A stretch of 20,728 nucleotides of DNA from VGMA01 sp964655475 (GTDB lineage: Bacteria > Chlamydiota > Chlamydiia > Chlamydiales > VGMA01). Position numbers and translations under genes: made by a program. The stretch is from contig CAZZMO010000022.1 of NCBI GenBank assembly GCA_964655475.1, positions 1 through 20,728 on the forward strand. Direction: 5' to 3'. The notes beneath the pieces are model-generated. The model worked only from the letters and a program-made list of their open reading frames with translations, was not told the DNA's origin and searched no databases. Of this stretch, positions 1-7,181 are shown piece by piece (within the stretch, counting starts at the first letter, position 1; each line of letters starts with the position of its first letter).

Positions 1-1
1 C

Positions 2-511
2 GCAAAACGGCTCTATCTTTGCAACCCAATACGACTTTTTCAACACAGCCCGAACTTGGCTAGTTTAGCTGATGCTACGTGGCAAGCTGAGTCTCACAAT
101 AAAAGTAAATCAATCTTTTCAAATAAGAAAGTCGTTGTGTGGGACAAAGGGCAATTCAATGCGACTGAAAAGTACATGCAATCTTCAGGATCAAATACCT
201 TTGTAGTTGATAAGCCATCTGGTGGAAAGACGGCCATTTTGCATCTCTGGAAGAAAGAAGACTTAAAATCTCTTTCTCCAAAGCAGCTGGCTGTAATTTA
301 CACCAGAATGGATTTATCAGAAGAGCAGTATGATCAAGTCTTTGAAGCAATGCAAGAAACCTCAGAATGGCGCAAAATAGAAGAACGTTGGGGCGATCTC
401 AGAAGCGGCGAAAGCCTCATCTTTGACACCAACTCTGGACATTTCAAAGTGACCTCCCACGACGCCACCAAAGATGAAATTGTCATCTCTACCGGCTCTA
501 ATTGGGATTAA
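2..511 (+). CDS. hypothetical protein, 5' end missing, possibly frameshifted
   Basis: This frame is open from the left edge to the TAA ending at 511, so the beginning of the gene lies outside the window. A TTG at 56 could serve as a start but has no Shine-Dalgarno sequence; the first in-frame ATG is at 176. The last 140 residues look like a real soluble protein: mixed charge, no membrane segment, and a C-terminus rich in Glu, Asp, Ser and Thr. I recognise no family. Upstream of about position 66 the neighbouring frame (codons starting at 3, 6, 9...) reads more like protein (NGSIFATQYDFF) before a TAG at 66-68, whereas this frame reads less convincingly there. One missing T in the run at 64-66 would join the two, so the gene may be a recent pseudogene or contain a sequencing error. 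It converges on the 222-aa gene, with a large inverted repeat between them. Confidence 0.45.
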   Translation, partial: AKRLYLCNPIRLFQHSPNLASLADATWQAESHNKSKSIFSNKKVVVWDKGQFNATEKYMQSSGSNTFVVDKPSGGKTAILHLWKKEDLKSLSPKQLAVIYTRMDLSEEQYDQVFEAMQETSEWRKIEERWGDLRSGESLIFDTNSGHFKVTSHDATKDEIVISTGSNWD

Positions 512-522
512 ATAGAAAAGGA

Positions 523-593
523 TATACCCAGGTGCACTCAAAAATTGGTTTCTGACGATGCTAAAAACCAATTTTTGAGTGCACTTAGGTATA
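523..593. repeat. large inverted repeat (hairpin) between convergent genes
   Basis: Arms 532-551 and 565-584 are perfect 20-bp reverse complements separated by a 13-base loop (552-564). Pairing resumes outside them: 523-528 pairs with 588-593, and 530 pairs with 586 after one mismatch, so the whole element spans about 71 bases. It lies between the stop of the gene ending at 511 and the stop of the minus-strand gene ending at 604. The arms are AT-rich and no long T-tract follows on either strand, so it is not a textbook intrinsic terminator, although a stem this long could still end transcription from both sides. A dispersed palindromic repeat or small MITE-like unit is equally possible. I saw no second copy in this window. 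Confidence 0.85.
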
Positions 594-603
594 GCTCTTG
601 GTT

Positions 604-1272
604 TTAAATTAGCAGGATTGGATCTTGGTAAGTGCTATTTCTTGAATTACGATTATAGTAATAGGACTTTTCTACAAAATACTCCCGGGGAAAGTGGGGC
701 GGTAGATGAGGTGGGCCTTTGAGTTCTTGTTCTTTTTTATTCTCTGCATCTAGTCTGCCGATTTCTTCTCCTACACATGTTAGACCACCAGCAATTAGGA
801 TGCCCCCAGCAACATGTGCTCCAGGATGGGGGATTAGGTAACAAAGAGCTCCTGCCAGTAATTGACAACCTCCCCAAATAAGCTTCCAGCTCTCTTTATG
901 TTTACTTCCGATTTTTTTTAATCCTGCTAGGGAAAAACCAGTTTCTTTTTGATCTAATACTTGTAAAAATTCATTCCAATTTTCGTCAGGTAATGAAATT
1001 CCATAACAGATAAGGCTTTCTTTTAATTTAATAAATATCATTGATAGTCGGGGGATTTCAAGCCCTTGATGAGATAGTTGATCTTTAATATTCAGCAAAA
1101 AGTCAATCATTTCATCTGGAGACGTCTCCTCTGTGTAATTTTGGAAATACTGAAATAATTGGTCATGTTCAGTAAACATATCTGAATGAGCTTCTGAAGA
1201 GGCAGTTACTGACAGAAAAAACGCCAGAATATACTGAAAGCGTATAATAAGGCAGCGATGAAAATAAAACAT
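604..1272 (-). CDS. hypothetical secreted or membrane protein (222 aa)
   Basis: I recognise no family. The N-terminus (residues 1-25) resembles a signal peptide: a basic residue, a hydrophobic stretch around IRFQYILAFFLSV, then small residues (TASSEA) where cleavage could occur. Residues 31-130 are mostly helical and acidic. A second glycine-rich hydrophobic stretch lies at about 132-168 (WGGCQLLAGALCYL, then AGGILIAGGL), long enough for one or two membrane passes. The tail is polar, with proline-histidine and tyrosine-asparagine clusters. Translation starts at ATG 1272, inside the upstream 68-aa gene, which it overlaps by 67 bp in another frame; a weak purine stretch (AAAGGGA) lies about 11 bases upstream. 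A later ATG at codon 32 lacks a ribosome site and would remove the signal-like segment. Probably a lineage-specific envelope or inclusion-membrane protein; that location is inferred from hydrophobicity only. Confidence 0.6.
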   Translation of the reverse strand: MFYFHRCLIIRFQYILAFFLSVTASSEAHSDMFTEHDQLFQYFQNYTEETSPDEMIDFLLNIKDQLSHQGLEIPRLSMIFIKLKESLICYGISLPDENWNEFLQVLDQKETGFSLAGLKKIGSKHKESWKLIWGGCQLLAGALCYLIPHPGAHVAGGILIAGGLTCVGEEIGRLDAENKKEQELKGPPHLPPHFPREYFVEKSYYYNRNSRNSTYQDPILLI

Positions 1273-1412
1273 GAAAATTTACGTCCCTTTTTATATTCAC
1301 TAGGAAGATAAAATAAATTCATCATCACCGCAAAAGCAAATCCTGCAAGAGCTGCTAGATGTACAAGCCCATTTAATAGAAACATGAGAAATTCTCTTAA
1401 TGAATCATTCAT
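1206..1412 (-). CDS. small two-helix membrane protein (68 aa)
   Basis: Short hydrophobic protein with two predicted membrane helices, at about residues 9-33 (FLLNGLVHLAALAGFAFAV) and 46-66 (FSCFIFIAALLYAFSIF), joined by a short basic loop (SEYKKGRK). No family is recognised. It is supported as a gene by a good promoter (TTGACA, 18-base spacer, TAAATT; 1435-1464) and a purine-rich AAAGAAG ahead of ATG 1412. Its 3' end overlaps the start of the 222-aa gene by 67 bp, so the two are probably co-transcribed. A bilobed hydrophobic profile is typical of chlamydial inclusion-membrane proteins, but those hairpins are usually longer, and I do not claim that identity. It could be a chance reading frame, though its composition argues against that. 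Confidence 0.5.
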   Translation of the reverse strand: MNDSLREFLMFLLNGLVHLAALAGFAFAVMMNLFYLPSEYKKGRKFSCFIFIAALLYAFSIFWRFFCQ

Positions 1413-1434
1413 ATAGGATTCTTCTTTTTCAGGG

Positions 1435-1464
1435 AATTTAGCAAATGAAATTCAACAATGTCAA
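1435..1464 (-). promoter_or_regulatory. sigma70-type promoter for the 68-aa/222-aa gene pair
   Basis: On the minus strand a perfect -35 TTGACA (1459-1464) is followed after 18 bases by TAAATT (1435-1440, 4 of 6 matches to TATAAT). Transcription would start near 1428, giving a leader of roughly 16 bases before ATG 1412 that contains the purine stretch AAAGAAG. Found by eye; no experimental support. Confidence 0.5.
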
Positions 1465-1561
1465 GTTGAAACTTCAGATTTAATAGATGTACTAACTCAA
1501 AAATCTATTGAAACTTCTATTTGAAGTCACGCAGATATACAATTTTGAAAGGGCAAAGAAT

Positions 1562-1588
1562 ACCCCTCTTCTTGATGAGAAGAGGGGT
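1562..1588. terminator. intrinsic terminator downstream of htrA, possibly bidirectional
   Basis: A perfect 11-bp stem (1562-1572 with 1578-1588) has a 5-base loop. It lies 13 bases beyond the htrA stop, so it is well placed to end htrA transcription on the minus strand, where the trailing sequence is only moderately T-rich (ATTCTTTG). On the plus strand the stem is followed by a clean run of six T's (1590-1595), the stronger signal, so it may also block plus-strand transcription entering htrA in antisense. Confidence 0.8.
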
Positions 1589-1601
1589 GTTTTTTGAGAG
1601 A

Positions 1602-3014
1602 TTAATCTTCGATACAATGGAAGGATGCACGCCCTTGGTAGTTGACCAAGAAGATGTGCTTTTTCTGATCTTGAGGATGCTTGAGCGCCTCGTTGAGATC
1701 TTCGTAGGAGCGAATCTTTTGTCCGTTTACGACAAGAATCACCATACCGCGGCGAAGGCCTGCTTTTGCAGCTTTCGAATTCGCAGTGACTCCTGTGATG
1801 ATCATTCCTGTTTCATCGATGCGCATCCCTTGTTGGTAAGCAGTTTCTGGATTCAAGAGTTCTACTTGAAGTCCGAATCTGGCTACAGAAAGGTCACCTT
1901 TTCCTTGTGGTGTCGACTGAGAGGCTAGAACGATCGTGAAGGTCTTTTTCTTTGATCCTCTGATCACTTCGATCACAATAGTATCTCCAGCTGCTTTATT
2001 TCCTACCATCGCAATGACGGCCTCTGGAGAGTTTACAGGCTTATTGTCGATAGATACAATGACATCACCTGGTTGTAGCCCTGCTTTTTCCCCTGGAGAG
2101 TCTTTTGTAACATCAGAGATCACGACACCAGTGGTTTTGCTTGGCAATTTAAATGCTTGTGCAAGATCAGGGTTTAATTCTTGAAGCTGAACGCCGATGA
2201 AACCACGATCGACAACACCTTTTTCGCGGATCTGATCGAATACCATTTTCATCATATTGCTCGGGATAGCAAATCCAAGACCGATGCTTCCTCCCCCTTG
2301 AGAGAAAATCGCTGTGTTCATTCCGATTACTTCACAACGGAGATTGAGGAGCGGCCCGCCAGAGTTACCTGGATTGATTGCTGCATCCACTTGAATGAAG
2401 TCGTCGAGCTGAGAGAGTTGTAATTTATTGCGGTGCGTTGCACTCACAGTTCCTGTAGTGACTGTGTTTCTAAGACCGAACGGACTTCCGATAGCGACAA
2501 CCCATTGACCTAAGCGGGTATCGTCAGAATTGCCAAAGGTGAGGTAGGGAACTTTTTCCCCTTGTGTGTCAATTTTTAGAACTGCAATGTCAGACTTTTG
2601 GTCAAAACCAATGAGTTCTGCTGCAATATTGACCCCTTCTCCTTCTCGAGAAATATAGATGGTCTGTGCTTGTTGCACTACGTGGTAGTTCGTCAAGATG
2701 TAGCCATCTTCTGAGACAAAAAATCCAGATCCCACAGAGCCCTGAGGGCGTTTTTGTGGAGGAGGTGCTCCAAAGAATCTTTCAAATAGTTCATCTTGAA
2801 ACTGATCGTAAGGGTTGACGCCGCGCTGCTTTTGATTAGCGCTGCTACCTGCTTCTCCATAGATGTGAACAACTGCTGGACTACAATACTCCGCCACTCT
2901 AATGAAGGGGGGAGAGAATGTGTCCTCAGATTTGATGCAAGGATCACAAGGTGGTGGGTCAGCAAATGCCATTGAGGCAATACTCATGCAGGCTAGAATA
3001 AAAGATCTCTTCAT
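1602..3014 (-). CDS. htrA: periplasmic serine protease/chaperone HtrA (DegP family)
   Basis: Periplasmic ATP-independent protease and chaperone that degrades or refolds misfolded envelope proteins. Numbered from the first of three consecutive ATG codons (3020; 472 aa): signal peptide 1-20 ending AFA, trypsin-like domain about 40-265, PDZ1 about 273-365 and PDZ2 about 380-465. The catalytic triad is visible: His113 in TNYHVV, Asp144 in KSDIAVLKI and Ser220 in GNSGGP. Length and two PDZ domains fit DegP/DegQ. The GGAG ribosome site sits only 3 bases before ATG 3020 but 6 and 9 bases before ATGs 3017 and 3014, so a later ATG is favoured; I give 3014. The gene lies 35 bp downstream of the M16C protease gene, has its own promoter inside the end of that gene, and is followed by a terminator. 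In chlamydiae HtrA is an essential stress protease studied as an inhibitor target. Confidence 0.96.
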   Translation of the reverse strand: MKRSFILACMSIASMAFADPPPCDPCIKSEDTFSPPFIRVAEYCSPAVVHIYGEAGSSANQKQRGVNPYDQFQDELFERFFGAPPPQKRPQGSVGSGFFVSEDGYILTNYHVVQQAQTIYISREGEGVNIAAELIGFDQKSDIAVLKIDTQGEKVPYLTFGNSDDTRLGQWVVAIGSPFGLRNTVTTGTVSATHRNKLQLSQLDDFIQVDAAINPGNSGGPLLNLRCEVIGMNTAIFSQGGGSIGLGFAIPSNMMKMVFDQIREKGVVDRGFIGVQLQELNPDLAQAFKLPSKTTGVVISDVTKDSPGEKAGLQPGDVIVSIDNKPVNSPEAVIAMVGNKAAGDTIVIEVIRGSKKKTFTIVLASQSTPQGKGDLSVARFGLQVELLNPETAYQQGMRIDETGMIITGVTANSKAAKAGLRRGMVILVVNGQKIRSYEDLNEALKHPQDQKKHIFLVNYQGRASFHCIED

Positions 3015-3047
3015 CATCATTATCTCCAGAAACGCTTTTTTATGGTC

Positions 3048-3076
3048 ATTATACCTTAGATAGATTCTATTGGCAA
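3048..3076 (-). promoter_or_regulatory. promoter for htrA within the 3' end of the M16C gene
   Basis: Minus-strand -35 TTGCCA (3071-3076, 5 of 6) and a perfect -10 TATAAT (3048-3053) are separated by 17 bases. The expected start near 3041 gives a leader of roughly 20 bases containing GGAG. The -35 lies inside the last codons of the M16C protease gene, so htrA can be transcribed independently of it. Confidence 0.7.
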
Positions 3077-6046
3077 GGGTGAGAGGGAATGTTTTTCAAA
3101 GAGTTTGTTTTCTTTTTCTACAAGGGATTCACTTGCAAAACTTGTCCAAATCGCTCCATCTAATTTAGGAAGAAGGGACTCTTGCACCGCTTGCATGATC
3201 TCTTGTTTAGTCGCTCTAAGAATTTGTTCCCTATATTTTTGCCGCATTGAAACATCAAGGCCACTTTTTTCAAGAGCATAGGTCCAAGAAGCTCTCATCC
3301 CCGGTGAAATAGGGCTATCTACCTCTTGGAAGAAGCTCAGTTTTGCCTCTTCTAAATCCTCTTCACTAAATCTGCCTCGTGCAATCGTCTCCAATGAACG
3401 TTTGAACGATTGATAGGTGGAAAAGATATGGGGATCGCGCACGGAGTAGAAATGGAATAGGCCTGTTGCAGCTGAATGTTCAGCACCGCAGCCATATGCC
3501 CCTTGCTCTTCTCTAAGCTCTTTATGAAGAACAATATTCTCAAACAAAATCGCCGCAAGATTTAAAGGGGCTGAACTTGGGTGAGAATAGGGGACTGACT
3601 CAAAAGCTAGTGCATTACTTGCAACAGGGATAGGCATTGTTTTAGCCGCTGTGTAAACAGGTGGGGGTGAGGGGAAGTCGATCCAAGGGCAGTATGGGGT
3701 CGTTGAAAACTTATTCATCCCAAACCAGCGGTTCTGTTCGATGATCTTATACGATTTTTCATCGCAAGAGAGTACTAACGTTGGGCTATTGAGGTGGAAT
3801 ACAATCCTCCGGATCCCCTCTAGCCGTTCAATAATCAGATCGATTGTCTTGTCGATATTCGAAGCTAGTGAGCGGATGAAGATGAAATAGGGCAGTCCAT
3901 GCCATTCATTCAGAACGTAAGAGAAGGGGGTGAGTGCTGATTTAGAGCGAGAAACCGCATAGGAGACGGCTCCTCGATTTACCTTCTGCTCTAGTTCAGT
4001 ATATTCTTGCATGATCAATTCTTTGATCCGCTCCCGGTCAGAAAAATCGGCAGAAAGAATCACATCTTTCATGTGATGAAACATGGAGGGGAGCTTTCTC
4101 TCTAAAGCCTTTGCATGAATCGTTAATGTGGGTTGACAAGTCATGTTGTCTTTAGCTTGGATATTGAGTCCAATGGATGAGTAGATCCCTCCTAAATTCC
4201 CTTGTATCGCATCGAGTGTCGTGAGGTAATCTTTGCCACCTACTCCAACCTGCGTTAGACAGGAGGAAAAGAGATGGAGATACTGCAGATGCTCTTCATC
4301 AATCTGGGGGATATCAAACGAAAGGGCGGCATAGACGATTTTATTCGTATTGCAGGGGTGGTAGTAAATTGTGAGCTGATCGACATAACTTCTTTCGAGA
4401 GGATAGTGCTGCACATTCTGAGGGATGTCTTTAATCGATAGTTTTGGAAGGCAATCGATATTGTCCTGTTTTTGACTTTGGTAAAGGGCAAATTCCTTCA
4501 TCTCTTCGACAAGGGATTCTCTCTCTCTTTTTGTGAGGCGATTGGAAATGGTCGCTAAAATTTCGTCGATCTCTTGCTCTTCTTTGCTATGAACCTTTGG
4601 GTCTGGTTCCATGACGTGGCGGATGTAGTGAGTATTTGAGAGGAAAAACTTCTCAATGAGCTCAGGGAAATAATCGGGATCAATGAAGAGCTTGGCCATC
4701 TTTTCAAAGAGAGCATGGATCTGCAGGTTGGGGACAACGCTCCCCCCTTGCTGCTTGGAAAGAACCGTTCGATAAAACAGCTCTAAACCGTAAGGATTCT
4801 GTTCCCCATCAATTTCGAGTCTTGCAAATTCCATCTGGTGCATCGATGCTTCAATCAGTTTGGTATCAATTTTTTCTCTCGCAATCTCTTTGAGACGTTT
4901 GAAGAGGACTTTCTCGAGCTCATTGGCATTGTCGAGATTGCAACCATGGCACAAGATGAAATAAGGGATCTCTCTCATTTCTGTGTCGAGCACCGCATCT
5001 GCTTGTGTACAAAGACCTGAAGCAAGTAGGCTATTTTTAAGAAGTGAGGCATCAGTATCCATGAGGATGGAATCGAGAAGAGAAAGGGCAATAAGAGTTT
5101 CTAAGTCAGAAATATCTGTCGTAAGCCATCCGAAGACGACGAAGCTCTTCTTGCTGAGATCTTTTTCTTGAGAGGGGTAGTAAGAAACAGTCCTTCTTGG
5201 TTCTAAGAACCTTTCAATTTTTTCTACAGGGGGAATCGGAGGGAGCTTTTGAGCACCTCTAAGTACCTTTTCGTAGATGAAATCGAGATGTTTTTTTAAG
5301 GGGATCGAGCCGTTGAAGAAAAAGGTCGCTCGGCTAGGGGAATAGTACTGCTTGTGGTAGTCGAGAAGCTCTTGGTAGCTCAGTGTGATGATTTCTACAG
5401 GGTCTCCCCCAGCATTGTAGCCATGGGGATGGTTGGGGAACATATTCTTCAAAACATCGCGCCAAAGGCGAGACTCTGTTCTCGAAAGGGCTCCTCTCAT
5501 TTCGTTAAATACGATCCCTTTTACACTCAAAGGGGAAAAGAGATTTTGTGGGTGGAGAAGCTCTAGGCGATACCCTTCTTGAGCAAAGCTCTCTTTCTGA
5601 AGTAGGGGAAAAAATACAGCATCGATGTAAACATCGAGAAGGTTATAAAAGTCCTTTTCATTGGTCGTCGCTGCAGGATAGGCGGTAAAATTGTTCCCCG
5701 TTAAGGCGTTCATAAAAGTCGTCAATGAGCGGCGGTTCATCGAAAAGAAAGGATCTTTGACAGGATAGGTCCTAGAGCCACAAAGGACGGTGTGCTCTAA
5801 AATATGAGCGACACCCTTATTGTGTTTTGGATAGGTCTTAAAACAGAGAGAGAAAAGGTTTTCCGTTTCATTACTTGCGATATGGATGATTTGAGCGCCA
5901 GAGGGTCTATGGGTAATTTCATATACCAATAACTCCACTTCTTCAACTGGAGTGACCTCATCTATCACAAATCCACAGTATTCTTCATTCTTTCGAAATT
6001 CTTGGCTTTGCATAGGCGCGCCTGGTAAAGGATCTCTCAACCTCAT
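3056..6046 (-). CDS. M16C family zinc metalloprotease (PreP/insulinase-like)
   Basis: Large single-chain clamshell metallopeptidase that, in its family, encloses and degrades unfolded peptides. Numbered from ATG 6046 (996 aa): the inverted zinc motif HILEH gives His81, Glu84 and His85, and the third metal ligand is Glu182 in FNEMRG. The distal substrate-binding pair Arg845 and Tyr851 (REEQGAYGCG) lies in the C-terminal half. The spacings, including the six residues between Arg and Tyr, match presequence protease (PreP) of subfamily M16C rather than the two-subunit M16B type. There is no signal peptide, so it is probably cytosolic. A TTG ten codons upstream (6076) keeps the frame open, but ATG 6046 has an AGAGG ribosome site 9 bases ahead and is preferred. 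C. trachomatis has an M16 protease gene next to htrA, so the linkage is conserved. It may clear peptides made by other proteases; this role is inferred. Confidence 0.93.
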   Translation of the reverse strand: MRLRDPLPGAPMQSQEFRKNEEYCGFVIDEVTPVEEVELLVYEITHRPSGAQIIHIASNETENLFSLCFKTYPKHNKGVAHILEHTVLCGSRTYPVKDPFFSMNRRSLTTFMNALTGNNFTAYPAATTNEKDFYNLLDVYIDAVFFPLLQKESFAQEGYRLELLHPQNLFSPLSVKGIVFNEMRGALSRTESRLWRDVLKNMFPNHPHGYNAGGDPVEIITLSYQELLDYHKQYYSPSRATFFFNGSIPLKKHLDFIYEKVLRGAQKLPPIPPVEKIERFLEPRRTVSYYPSQEKDLSKKSFVVFGWLTTDISDLETLIALSLLDSILMDTDASLLKNSLLASGLCTQADAVLDTEMREIPYFILCHGCNLDNANELEKVLFKRLKEIAREKIDTKLIEASMHQMEFARLEIDGEQNPYGLELFYRTVLSKQQGGSVVPNLQIHALFEKMAKLFIDPDYFPELIEKFFLSNTHYIRHVMEPDPKVHSKEEQEIDEILATISNRLTKRERESLVEEMKEFALYQSQKQDNIDCLPKLSIKDIPQNVQHYPLERSYVDQLTIYYHPCNTNKIVYAALSFDIPQIDEEHLQYLHLFSSCLTQVGVGGKDYLTTLDAIQGNLGGIYSSIGLNIQAKDNMTCQPTLTIHAKALERKLPSMFHHMKDVILSADFSDRERIKELIMQEYTELEQKVNRGAVSYAVSRSKSALTPFSYVLNEWHGLPYFIFIRSLASNIDKTIDLIIERLEGIRRIVFHLNSPTLVLSCDEKSYKIIEQNRWFGMNKFSTTPYCPWIDFPSPPPVYTAAKTMPIPVASNALAFESVPYSHPSSAPLNLAAILFENIVLHKELREEQGAYGCGAEHSAATGLFHFYSVRDPHIFSTYQSFKRSLETIARGRFSEEDLEEAKLSFFQEVDSPISPGMRASWTYALEKSGLDVSMRQKYREQILRATKQEIMQAVQESLLPKLDGAIWTSFASESLVEKENKLFEKHSLSPLPIESI

Positions 6047-6114
6047 TATGGAAAACCTCTGGGATTTTTTCCACAATATTTAGAAAGTCTTAACAGATTT
6101 TCTAAACAGATTCG

Positions 6115-6139
6115 AAGGGGCTCTCTGAGAGAGCCCCTT
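6115..6139 (-). terminator. hairpin terminator downstream of nrdB
   Basis: A perfect 11-bp GC-rich stem (6115-6125 with 6129-6139) with a 3-base loop starts 5 bases after the nrdB TAG on the minus strand. The sequence after the stem is only weakly T-rich, so termination may be partial. Its place between nrdB and the M16C gene suggests that the nrdAB transcript ends here and the protease is expressed separately. Confidence 0.6.
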
Positions 6140-6144
6140 ATCTA

Positions 6145-7170
6145 CTACCAAGTGAGAGCGCCAGAAGATTGGTACTCGGTCACACGTGTTTCGAAGAAAT
6201 TCTTTTCCTTGTTGAGGTCGATGACTTCGCTCATCCAAGGGAAAGGGTTTTTCGCATTTGGATATTGAGGCTTGAGGCCAATTCTTTCCAAACGGCGGTT
6301 AGCAATATATTGCACATAATCTTCGAACATAGGGGAGGTGAGTCCCAAAATTCCATTCGGAAGACAGCTTTGGGCATACTTATATTCCAAAGCGACCGCT
6401 TCATCGATGAGGCGGATCACATGCTGTTGGAACTCTGGAGACCAAAGGGCAGGGTTTTCCTCTTTAATCGAATTGATGAGGTCAATTCCGAAGTTGAGGT
6501 GAACCGTTTCATCTCGGAGGATGTATTGGAACTGTTCTCCAATCCCTGTCATCTTGTTTTGTCTATGGAGAGACAAAATCATTGCAAATCCGCTATAGAA
6601 GAAGATCCCTTCCATGATGAGGTAATAACCAATCAGGTTCTCTAGGAACTTTTGAGCTCCCTCGTGAGTCGCTGTTGTGAAGCCCTCTTTGAGAACATCA
6701 GCTGTAAGCTGCATCTCAAACTCATCTTTTTCTTTGATGACATCAATTTCGTTATACATGTTGAACACTTCCCCTTGATCGAGAGAAAGAGATTCCACGA
6801 TGTAGTGAAACGTATGGGTGTGAAGCGCCTCTTCAAACGATTGGCGAAGGAGGTATTGTCTCGCTTCAGGGTTCGTCACATGCTTGAAAATCGCAAGGAC
6901 GATGTTATTTCCTACAAGGCTTTCAGCGGTAGAGAAAAACCCGAGGTTTCTCATGATCACCAATCTTTCCCCTTCAGAAAGTTCGTTCGATTTCCAAAGC
7001 TCAATATCTTTTGCCATAGGGACTTCTGATGGCATCCAATGGTTGGCGCAGCCATTCAAATAGTGTTCCCACGCCCAGTGATACTTAATCGGCATCAGCT
7101 GGTTCACATCAATCTTCGTGCAGTTGATCAGTTTTTTATCATCTGCAGAAATTCTTTTTGCATCTTTCAT
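6145..7170 (-). CDS. nrdB: class Ic ribonucleotide reductase, small subunit NrdB (R2)
   Basis: Radical-generating subunit of aerobic ribonucleotide reductase, which makes deoxyribonucleotides together with NrdA. Numbered from ATG 7170 (341 aa), the six metal ligands are visible: Glu83 (TAESL), Glu114 and His117 (EEALH), Glu187 (IMEGI), Glu221 and His224 (RDETVH). Phe121 occupies the radical tyrosine position (HTHTF). This is the class Ic signature; in C. trachomatis R2 the equivalent residue is Phe127 and a Mn(IV)/Fe(III) centre replaces the tyrosyl radical. All seven positions are offset from the C. trachomatis numbers by the same 6 residues. The C-terminus (FFETRVTEYQ...) is the usual R1-docking tail with its conserved Tyr. 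A TTG at 7191 would overlap nrdA by 10 bp; ATG 7170, 11 bases after the nrdA stop with AAGGG upstream, is preferred. Translation is probably coupled to nrdA. Confidence 0.97.
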   Translation of the reverse strand: MKDAKRISADDKKLINCTKIDVNQLMPIKYHWAWEHYLNGCANHWMPSEVPMAKDIELWKSNELSEGERLVIMRNLGFFSTAESLVGNNIVLAIFKHVTNPEARQYLLRQSFEEALHTHTFHYIVESLSLDQGEVFNMYNEIDVIKEKDEFEMQLTADVLKEGFTTATHEGAQKFLENLIGYYLIMEGIFFYSGFAMILSLHRQNKMTGIGEQFQYILRDETVHLNFGIDLINSIKEENPALWSPEFQQHVIRLIDEAVALEYKYAQSCLPNGILGLTSPMFEDYVQYIANRRLERIGLKPQYPNAKNPFPWMSEVIDLNKEKNFFETRVTEYQSSGALTW

Positions 7171-7181
7171 TCTTTCACCCT

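Noticed and set aside
1417..1524. Plus-strand open stretch of 35 codons with protein-like composition, followed by a T-tract terminator at 1562-1595
   Set aside because: It has no start codon or ribosome site, the stretch is short, and the same bases hold the promoter of the minus-strand gene pair; the terminator is explained by htrA.
1521..1928. Plus-strand open frame of 135 codons antisense to htrA
   Set aside because: It lies opposite the clear PDZ2 coding sequence of htrA and has no ribosome site or recognisable protein features.
6169..6645. Plus-strand open frame of 158 codons antisense to nrdB
   Set aside because: Shadow of a highly conserved gene; no family features.
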